A stretch of 5,175 nt of DNA from an uncultured Clostridiaceae bacterium (lineage in GTDB: Bacteria; Bacillota; Clostridia; Lachnospirales; Lachnospiraceae), in contig CATLIJ010000204.1 of the NCBI GenBank assembly GCA_949948825.1, positions 1-5,175 on the forward strand, written 5' to 3'. A program made the translations under genes and the position numbers. Positions 1-5,175 of this stretch are shown one piece after another (position 1 is the stretch's first letter; each line of letters opens with the position of its first letter). Under the pieces are notes generated by a model that was not told where the DNA came from, made no database searches, and saw nothing but the letters and a program-made list of their open reading frames with translations.

Positions 1-41
1 TTAATGAGTTTCAGTAAGGTTTTTTGATGTTCAAAAGGTCC

Positions 42-62
42 GCTCCGGAGAAATCCGGGAGC
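42..62 (+). other. Leader hairpin with GAAA tetraloop
   Basis: GCTCCGGA (42-49) pairs with TCCGGGAGC (54-62) around the loop GAAA, giving an 8-bp GC-rich stem with one bulged G. The GNRA-type loop makes it stable as RNA. No run of T follows it (the next bases are TGCGTTGTTGG), so it is not a convincing intrinsic terminator on this strand, and the reverse strand has only a short T-run several bases away. It could be the remains of an upstream gene's terminator, a processing signal or a leader structure. The stem is directly visible; any role is inference. Confidence 0.4.
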
Positions 63-84
63 TGCGTTGTTGGCATGAGGGAAA

Positions 85-114
85 TTCAAACCGTTTTTGT
101 GTAGTATGTAGAAT
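85..114 (+). promoter_or_regulatory. Weak candidate sigma-A promoter for the operon
   Basis: TAGAAT at 109-114 matches the -10 consensus TATAAT at five of six positions. TTCAAA at 85-90 matches the -35 consensus TTGACA at four of six with an 18-base spacer. Transcription would start near 120 and leave a leader of roughly 70 bases before the first gene. The match is modest and such matches occur by chance in AT-rich leaders, so this is only the best candidate in the 188-base upstream region. Confidence 0.25.
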
Positions 115-188
115 AGATGTGTGGGAAGTGCTGTGGCGTTGGTGAGAGGAAAATTTGAATAATTTTAGTGTAAAAGGAGATTAGAGAG

Positions 189-977
189 ATGAAGAAGAGT
201 TTAGCAACAGTTATGGCAGTAGCAGCGTTGTCAGTGGTTTGTTCTTTTAGTGCGTATGCAGCGGAGGGATGGGAAAATCAGGGGGGTGATTGGTATTATT
301 ATGAACCGGGGACAGGGACTTTGGTTATGGGATGGAAGGAGATTGATGGAAAATGGTATTATCTGGACGGGGAAAAGGGCGGTAAAATGTATACTGGCTG
401 GAAGGATGAGGGGAATAAGAGATATTATCTGGGCAGTGATGGGGCGATGATTCAGAATAGCATGTTTTGTACCTGCCCGCCCTGGGGATATGGGGATGGA
501 TATGTGTATTATGCCACAGAGGATGGAAGTGTGCGGAGAAATATGGTGGATGATGAGAACAAGATCATTTATGACGAGCTGGGAAGAGTGAAGATGAAGG
601 ATGCTTTGAGTGTTGCTTCTGGTGTTGCCACAGGGGAGGATTTTTATCAGTATATTGTGTGTGAGCATTATATGGAGCAAAGTGTTCATAACCAGAAGGA
701 AAATGTGCGTTCTGCTATTAAAGAGTATTTGGAGAAGTGTGCGGAGAGGTATGATAAGGATGTAAGGCATGTAAAGTCTTCTCGTTATTCGGCACGGTTT
801 GAGGAGTGGAAGGAAAAGTTATTCCGGGGAATGCAGGATTATGTGTATGGCACCATCTATGAGGAAGATTTTGATACTTATATCCGGGAGGTGGTTAAGG
901 GAACATTTGAGAATGCGGATGAGTATGTGGATGGTCTGCCGCTGTATTATTTTGAAGAGGAGCAACAGCAGCAGTAA
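189..977 (+). CDS. Sec-exported cell-wall-binding repeat protein, unknown C-terminal domain
   Basis: This 262-residue protein begins with a typical Sec signal peptide: MKKS, a hydrophobic core, then an AYA-A site that predicts cleavage after about residue 24. Residues 27-90 hold about three choline-binding-type cell-wall repeats of the GWxxxxGxWYYL pattern: G27-W28...W35-YYY, G48-W49...W56-YYL and G70-W71...R78-YYL. The third repeat has Arg in place of the second Trp. Repeats of this family bind wall polymers such as choline-bearing teichoic acids, so the mature protein is probably retained on the surface. Residues 91-262 are not recognised: they contain C94-x-C96 followed by PPWGYGDG, then a mostly helical, charged and Tyr-rich region with C158 and C184, ending in EEEQQQQ. 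No catalytic motif is evident. AAAAGGAGA (172-180) lies 8 bases before the ATG and supports this start. It is the first gene of a likely operon with T7SS genes, 32 bases before the next. A link to secretion is inference from position. Confidence 0.85.
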   Translation: MKKSLATVMAVAALSVVCSFSAYAAEGWENQGGDWYYYEPGTGTLVMGWKEIDGKWYYLDGEKGGKMYTGWKDEGNKRYYLGSDGAMIQNSMFCTCPPWGYGDGYVYYATEDGSVRRNMVDDENKIIYDELGRVKMKDALSVASGVATGEDFYQYIVCEHYMEQSVHNQKENVRSAIKEYLEKCAERYDKDVRHVKSSRYSARFEEWKEKLFRGMQDYVYGTIYEEDFDTYIREVVKGTFENADEYVDGLPLYYFEEEQQQQ

Positions 978-1009
978 ATTGATACAGAGGACATAAAGGA
1001 GGTAGCAGG

Positions 1010-1555
1010 ATGGTTTACATAGTAATTGCGGCGGTTGTCCTGGCTGTCATCGGAGGGGTGGCGGCGCTGCTTGTGGTTGTTTTTTCCGGCAGGTCGGAGA
1101 AAAAAAGCAGCGGGCAGTTTGAGGTGTTGCCGGATGAGAAGCCTGTGCTGCCTCCAAAGCCAGTTACCAGGGTTTTGCCCCAGGAAAGTGAAAATGATCT
1201 TACTGTAAAATTGTTTGATTATCATGCTTATGGCTCTGTATTAAAGAGTTATGTGCTGGAGATTTATGATTTGAGAAAGCCGGGACAGGGGTACCGGGTG
1301 AATGTGGATGACCGGATTACCATTGGAAGAAATTCAGGGTGTACGGTTTGTATTCCCAACAAGACCTTGTCCGGCGAGCATTGCGAGATTGTGTTGGATA
1401 ATGGTACCCTGGTTTTGAGGGATTTGGATTCTTTAAATGGAACGTATGTAAATGGAAATCCGGGGAGAATCAGCCAGGTGACTTTGGCCTCTGGAAGTAT
1501 TATTCAGATTGGCTCGGAAAAGCTGCAGGTAAATCTTCGGGAGGTCAATGTCTGA
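1010..1555 (+). CDS. Membrane-anchored FHA domain protein (intact phosphothreonine pocket)
   Basis: This 181-residue protein has one hydrophobic helix at residues 2-26 followed by the basic stretch GRSEKK, which by the positive-inside rule puts the rest in the cytoplasm. A Pro-rich linker (about 40-60) leads to a C-terminal FHA domain at about 80-178. The hallmark FHA residues are all present: G106-R107, S121-x-x-H124, and N143-G144-T145 with N148-G149. In the family these form the loops that bind phosphothreonine peptides, so real phospho-dependent binding is likely. The partner is unknown; a T7SS component or regulator is inferred from essC two genes downstream. FHA proteins act as phosphorylation-controlled scaffolds in other secretion machines, such as Fha1 with the kinase PpkA in type VI secretion, but no kinase is visible here. 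The start is firm: AAAGGAGG (995-1002) sits 7 bases before the ATG. The stop lies 13 bases before the preferred start of the next gene. Confidence 0.92.
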   Translation: MVYIVIAAVVLAVIGGVAALLVVVFSGRSEKKSSGQFEVLPDEKPVLPPKPVTRVLPQESENDLTVKLFDYHAYGSVLKSYVLEIYDLRKPGQGYRVNVDDRITIGRNSGCTVCIPNKTLSGEHCEIVLDNGTLVLRDLDSLNGTYVNGNPGRISQVTLASGSIIQIGSEKLQVNLREVNV

Positions 1556-1556
1556 C

Positions 1557-1563
1557 AAGGAGG
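1557..1563 (+). promoter_or_regulatory. Ribosome binding site deciding the start of the second FHA-like gene
   Basis: AAGGAGG lies 5 bases before the ATG at 1569. The in-frame ATG at 1548, which overlaps the previous gene by 8 bases, has GGGAGG (1539-1544) only 3 bases upstream, a poor spacing. The 1569 start also puts the membrane helix at the very N-terminus and gives a beginning (MVYAMIG) parallel to the neighbour's MVYIVIA, so 1569 is preferred. Confidence 0.7.
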
Positions 1564-1568
1564 AAACC

Positions 1569-2114
1569 ATGGTTTATGCAATGATTGGCGTTGTCCTTTT
1601 GCTTCTTTTTATAGGATTTCATGTGTGGCGCTCCAGAAAAGGGGAGAAGCAGAGGGCGTACAATCAGAAATTGAAGGAGCAGGCCCTCACAGAATCTCTG
1701 AAAAACAGCCGTGGGGAAAACCTGGTACAGTCCATGGAACAGGTGATAGAACAGGAGAGTCTGATTGAGCGGAACCAGATTCTTGTCCGGCTGATTGTCT
1801 CGGGAAGGCAGAACAGAGATTATGTGTTAAGCCCTCAAAAGGAAATCGGAATTGGGTGGATTCCCGGAAAGAATGGCCTTGTTGTGGATGGGGAAAATAT
1901 GGAGCAAAAGCTTTGTAAGATTTTTCTGTTTCAGAACCAGGTGTATCTTCAAAAGCTGGACCCGGCTTGTCTGGCAATCGTGCGGCGTAAAAAGAATCAA
2001 ATGACTTTGGCAGGGCAGGCGGTTCGGATTCTTACAGGGGATAAAATCCAGATTGGGGACATTCGGATTATGATTTCTCTCATGGATTATGTGGGCAATA
2101 CGATACAAGGATAA
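1569..2114 (+). CDS. Membrane-anchored degenerate FHA-like protein
   Basis: From the preferred start this is a 181-residue protein; an in-frame start at 1548 would add 7 residues. Residues 2-20 form one membrane helix, followed by RSRKGEKQR, so the remainder is probably cytoplasmic. Residues about 25-70 are highly charged and likely helical, possibly coiled coil. Residues 71-172 line up by eye with the FHA domain of the preceding gene: IGIGW for ITIGR, a KLCKI strand for EHCEI, a KLDP turn for DLDS, and GDKIQIGDIRI near the end. The phosphopeptide-binding positions are lost: Arg becomes W97, Ser and His of SxxH become E112 and L115, and NGT becomes C134-L135-A136. It probably keeps an FHA-like beta-sandwich but cannot bind phosphothreonine in the usual way, suggesting a structural or scaffold role. 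It lies 13 bases after the intact FHA gene and 14 bases before essC, so cotranscription and a shared complex are likely. The FHA-like assignment is by alignment to its neighbour and would be missed by a strict motif search. Confidence 0.82.
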   Translation: MVYAMIGVVLLLLFIGFHVWRSRKGEKQRAYNQKLKEQALTESLKNSRGENLVQSMEQVIEQESLIERNQILVRLIVSGRQNRDYVLSPQKEIGIGWIPGKNGLVVDGENMEQKLCKIFLFQNQVYLQKLDPACLAIVRRKKNQMTLAGQAVRILTGDKIQIGDIRIMISLMDYVGNTIQG

Positions 2115-2121
2115 GAGGGGG
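2115..2121 (+). promoter_or_regulatory. Ribosome binding site deciding the essC start
   Basis: GAGGGGG sits 7 bases before the ATG at 2129. A second ATG at 2124, in another frame, is only 2 bases from this site and opens a short frame that soon ends, so 2129 is the real start. Confidence 0.65.
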
Positions 2122-2128
2122 AAATGGT

Positions 2129-5100
2129 ATGGGAGCCATTTTGTCGATATACACGCAGCATGCGTACAAGGAATTTCAGCTTCCGGTATCTAATTATGAG
2201 GATTATGATTTAGGGCTTTCCGGACAGCTGTTTCATCTGAAAGAAGATTTAAAGCTGCGCCTGGAAGCCGTAAAGGGAAAATGGCGGATACGGCACAGCC
2301 ATGACTATGAGGCAAAAAAGAAACAGGGTGATCCTTATGGTTATGTTCAGAAGGATGACATTATCCAGCTTCTAACTAACAATGGGGAGCTTCTTTCCAT
2401 TGTGGTAAATGAGACGGAGAATGCGTTTTCTGTTTTGAAAAAATATGATATTTCAAAGCTGGGGCAGATTACCATTGGAAATGAACCAGGAAGTGATATC
2501 AGTTACAGCTTTTTGAATCTGGTCTCTCACAAGCATGGGGTTCTTATGAAGAGGGGGCAGCAGTGGTGGATTCAGGACACCAGCGCCAATGGCATTTTCC
2601 TCAATGAAAGGAGAATCCAAAAGGAGGCCATGCTGCAGATTGGAGACTGCATTGCCATCTATGGATTGAAAATCATTTATCTGGACGGAAAGCTGGCCAT
2701 CCAGGCAGTGAATGGTCCAATCCGCATTGCAAATCACATTTTGCCGCTGCATTATATGGCCAGCCACGAACCGGTCACTGGGGAAGTCAGTGAGTTTGCC
2801 AGAAGGAAGTCCTATTTTCATCGGTCGCCGAGAAATGTGGCTGTGCTGGATACAGAGCCAGTGGTTATTGAGGCGCCTCCAACTCAGAGAGTGACACCCA
2901 AAAAGCCGCTTTTTATGGTAATCGGTCCTTCCTTTACCATGGCAATTCCTATGCTTTTGGGCTCTTTGCTGGCAATGTACAGCTCAAAGTCAGGGGGAGC
3001 CAGCTCCGGCGCCTTTATGCTTACCGGAATGATTACAGCCATGGGGTCTGCTGTGCTTGGGATATTTTGGGCGTTGGTGAATATTAAATATGACAAAAAG
3101 CTGACTACAGAGGAAACCACAAAGCGGTTTGAAGCTTACAGCGACTATCTGGTAAAGCAGGTGAATCTGATTAAGGAAAAATATGAGAAGACCCGTCAGA
3201 CCTTGCTGGAAGCTTACAAAAGTGCGTCGGACTGTGTGGTTTATGATCGGCGCAATCCGGCCCTTTGGAACCGGAACCGAGGGCATGAGGATTTTCTGGT
3301 ACATCGCCTGGGACTTGGCAATCTGCCTTTCCAGATACCGATTGATGTGCCAAAGGAACGCTTTACTCTGGCAGAAGATTCTTTGGCAGAAAAGCCTGGA
3401 ATGATCAAAAAGGAGTATGAGACTCTGTATGATGTGCCAGTGCGGGTGAATCTGGTGAAGCATCCGGTGTGCGGTTTGATTGGAGGTGTGGGGAAGCGGG
3501 GGGCATTGGATATTATGCATGTGCTTTCCGCTCAGATTGCAGCAAACAATTCTTATACGGATGTGAAGCTGGTTTACATTTATGATGGGAAAAACAAGGC
3601 AGAGGAGTGGAGCTTTGCCCGCTGGCTTCCCCATGTGTGGTCAGAGGACAAGAAAACTCGTTATGTGGCCTCTAATAAGGAAGAGGCAAGCGATGTGTTT
3701 TATGAGCTGGTAAAGATTTTCCGGATTCGTTCCGAGGAGGAGCAAAACAGAAGAGAGATTTTGCCAAAGCCTTATTATGTTATGTTTGTGGCAGATGCCT
3801 CTGTGCTGGAAGGAGAACTGATCACAAAATACATCTATGAAGGGCAGGCCCGGATTGGACTGACGACCTTTATTATGTCGGAAAGCTATGAGCAGCTGCC
3901 AAACTTATGTGATTCCGTGATTCAGAAGGATGAGATTTTTGAAGGGTGCTACACCCTTTCCGAAGGGGAGCGGACTCTGGTGAAGTTTGATCAGGCTTCC
4001 GGGGAGGAATTAGAGAAGATGGCCCGGACTCTGTCCGGCATTGAGGTGAAAGAGGTGGAAAAGGGAGGGGATCTTCCCAATTCCCTGACCTTTTTTGAGA
4101 TGTTTCATGTCAATCGTCCGGACGAGCTTCACGCAGAGGAGCGGTGGAGGAAAAACCGCAATTATGAAAACATGAAGGCTGAGGTTGGGGTGAAGGCAGG
4201 GGGAGATTTGTGCTATTTGGATGTACATGAGAAATATCATGGTCCTCATGGACTGGTTGCAGGAACTACCGGTTCCGGCAAATCGGAGACACTGCAGACC
4301 TATATGCTTTCTCTGGCTCTGAATTTCAGTCCGGATGACAGTAATTTCTTTATCATTGACTACAAAGGCGGTGGCATGGCAAATTTGTTTGATGGCCTTC
4401 CTCATCTGATCGGGCAGATTTCCAATTTGTCCGGGAATCAGATTAACCGGGCTATGGTTTCTATCAAAAGTGAAAACAAGCGGCGTCAGAGGGTGTTTAA
4501 TGAAAATAATGTAAATAACATTAATCTTTACACAAAGCTGTATAAAAATGGAGAAGCTGCCATCCCGGTTCCTCATCTTTTTATCATTATTGATGAGTTT
4601 GCTGAGCTGAAGCGGGAAGAACCGGATTTTATGAAAGAGCTGATCAGTGTGGCTCAGGTAGGGCGAAGCCTGGGAGTTCACTTGATTCTTGCCACTCAGA
4701 AGCCCAGCGGTACGGTGGATGACAATATTTGGAGCAACTCCAAATTCCGCCTCTGCCTTCGGGTACAGGACCGGCAGGACAGCAATGATATGCTGCACAA
4801 GCCAGACGCAGCGTACATTACTCAGGCAGGCCGCTGTTATTTACAGGTGGGAAATGATGAATTGTATGAGCTGTTTCAGTCTGGATACAGCGGGGCAGTC
4901 TATGATGAGAATGCTGGTTCCTTCCAGTCCGGGATTGCAACCATGATTTCCACCACAGGGCGAACCGCTTTGATTGGAAGCAATTTAATGAGAAAGCAGC
5001 AGGCCAAACTGCGATTTACCTGGATCTGCAATCTGATTCAGATTATGCAGCAGACTGCTGCGGATCATGGACAGACCCTGGCAGAGCTGGCTGCGTCTCC

Positions 5101-5175
5101 GGGCGCTCTTTCTTTCATTTATCAGAAGCTGGAATACTTTGAGGTAGATTATCCCAGGAATGATTACAACAGCCG
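2129..5175 (+). CDS. essC: Type VII secretion ATPase EssC (FtsK/SpoIIIE family), 3' end outside window
   Basis: An open frame of 1015 codons continues past the window edge; Firmicutes EssC proteins are usually about 1300-1500 residues, so the C-terminal ATPase domain(s) are missing here. It is the membrane motor of T7SSb, recruiting WXG100-type substrates and driving their export with ATP. Domains in order: a degenerate FHA-like region at about 1-95; a second FHA domain at about 96-185 with G117, S133-x-x-H136 and N154-G155 but Asn118 in place of the usual Arg; two membrane helices at about 261-285 and 295-319; a charged helical stretch, then W380-N-R in a segment typical of EssC; a degenerate ATPase-like domain at about 440-680; and the first canonical FtsK/SpoIIIE ATPase domain at about 690-910. 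In that last domain Walker A is GTTGSGKS at 712-719 (Lys718), followed by DYKGGGMA at 744-751, Walker B IIIDE with D822 and the catalytic-type E823, and ATQKPSG at 855-861. The segment after it, RLCLRVQDRQDS, is EssC-like. All catalytic residues of this domain are present, so it should hydrolyse ATP. The ORF's 14-base gap to the previous gene implies one operon. Confidence 0.95.
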   Translation, partial: MGAILSIYTQHAYKEFQLPVSNYEDYDLGLSGQLFHLKEDLKLRLEAVKGKWRIRHSHDYEAKKKQGDPYGYVQKDDIIQLLTNNGELLSIVVNETENAFSVLKKYDISKLGQITIGNEPGSDISYSFLNLVSHKHGVLMKRGQQWWIQDTSANGIFLNERRIQKEAMLQIGDCIAIYGLKIIYLDGKLAIQAVNGPIRIANHILPLHYMASHEPVTGEVSEFARRKSYFHRSPRNVAVLDTEPVVIEAPPTQRVTPKKPLFMVIGPSFTMAIPMLLGSLLAMYSSKSGGASSGAFMLTGMITAMGSAVLGIFWALVNIKYDKKLTTEETTKRFEAYSDYLVKQVNLIKEKYEKTRQTLLEAYKSASDCVVYDRRNPALWNRNRGHEDFLVHRLGLGNLPFQIPIDVPKERFTLAEDSLAEKPGMIKKEYETLYDVPVRVNLVKHPVCGLIGGVGKRGALDIMHVLSAQIAANNSYTDVKLVYIYDGKNKAEEWSFARWLPHVWSEDKKTRYVASNKEEASDVFYELVKIFRIRSEEEQNRREILPKPYYVMFVADASVLEGELITKYIYEGQARIGLTTFIMSESYEQLPNLCDSVIQKDEIFEGCYTLSEGERTLVKFDQASGEELEKMARTLSGIEVKEVEKGGDLPNSLTFFEMFHVNRPDELHAEERWRKNRNYENMKAEVGVKAGGDLCYLDVHEKYHGPHGLVAGTTGSGKSETLQTYMLSLALNFSPDDSNFFIIDYKGGGMANLFDGLPHLIGQISNLSGNQINRAMVSIKSENKRRQRVFNENNVNNINLYTKLYKNGEAAIPVPHLFIIIDEFAELKREEPDFMKELISVAQVGRSLGVHLILATQKPSGTVDDNIWSNSKFRLCLRVQDRQDSNDMLHKPDAAYITQAGRCYLQVGNDELYELFQSGYSGAVYDENAGSFQSGIATMISTTGRTALIGSNLMRKQQAKLRFTWICNLIQIMQQTAADHGQTLAELAASPGALSFIYQKLEYFEVDYPRNDYNS

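Noticed and set aside
1..27. Possible tail of an upstream + strand gene
   Set aside because: All three frames meet a stop by base 27 (2-4, 15-17 and 25-27), leaving too few codons to identify anything.
228..245. Possible lipobox (SVVC at residues 15-18) in the first gene's signal peptide
   Set aside because: The residue before the Cys is Val, where lipoprotein signals need Gly, Ala or Ser; a standard AYA-A cleavage site follows at residues 22-25.
231..770. 179-codon open frame on the minus strand opposite the first gene
   Set aside because: The + strand reading has a signal peptide, wall-binding repeats and a ribosome binding site; the minus reading is Ile/His/Pro-rich low-complexity typical of a shadow.
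957..974. CAG-type repeat encoding a QQQQ tail in the first gene
   Set aside because: Only four Gln codons, one of them CAA; too short to be called a tandem repeat or phase-variable tract.
1548..1568. Upstream in-frame ATG giving an 8-base overlap with the intact FHA gene
   Set aside because: Its ribosome binding site is only 3 bases away, while AAGGAGG is well placed for the ATG at 1569. It remains possible as an alternative start.
2990..3634. 214-codon open frame on the minus strand inside essC
   Set aside because: It overlaps the EssC membrane helix and linker region in antisense, and its product is His/Cys/Pro/Ile-rich without family features.
4010..4798. 262-codon open frame on the minus strand inside essC
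   Set aside because: It lies opposite the conserved EssC ATPase domain with its Walker A and B motifs; the minus-strand product has no recognisable domain and is a codon-use shadow.

Overview
The window looks like part of a type VII secretion (T7SSb, ESX/Ess-like) locus from a low-to-mid GC Gram-positive bacterium. A Clostridia member of the Lachnospiraceae kind is the best guess. This rests on four observations: strong AAGGAGG-type ribosome binding sites ahead of most genes, a Sec-exported protein with choline-binding-type cell-wall repeats, an EssC-type FtsK/SpoIIIE ATPase with an N-terminal FHA region and two membrane helices, and tight same-strand gene packing. The genus assignment is inference; no marker gene is present.

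Layout, all on the + strand: bases 1-188 are non-coding leader with a GAAA-loop hairpin and a weak candidate promoter. Bases 189-977 encode a secreted protein with about three cell-wall-binding repeats and an unrecognised C-terminal domain. Bases 1010-1555 encode a membrane-anchored protein with an intact FHA (phosphothreonine-binding) domain. Bases 1569-2114 encode a second membrane-anchored protein of identical length (181 aa) whose FHA-like domain has lost the phosphopeptide-binding residues. Bases 2129-5175 hold the first 1015 codons of essC, the T7SSb motor ATPase, which runs off the window edge. The gaps between genes are 32, 13 and 14 bases with no terminator, so one operon is likely.

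How the genes may work together: EssC is the membrane motor that recruits and pumps WXG100/LXG-type substrates. The two small FHA proteins each have one N-terminal helix followed by a basic stretch, which places their FHA domains in the cytoplasm beside EssC's own N-terminal FHA region. The operon therefore presents four FHA-like modules on the cytoplasmic face, of which only one (in the 1010-1555 product) has a complete phosphothreonine pocket. A phosphorylation-responsive scaffold or switch for the secretion motor is a reasonable hypothesis, but no kinase, phosphatase, WXG100 substrate, EsaA, EssA or EssB is visible here. The first gene's product would sit on the cell surface; its link to secretion is by operon position only.

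The most interesting part is the pair of same-length FHA proteins directly upstream of essC, one intact and one degenerate, with near-identical translation start contexts.
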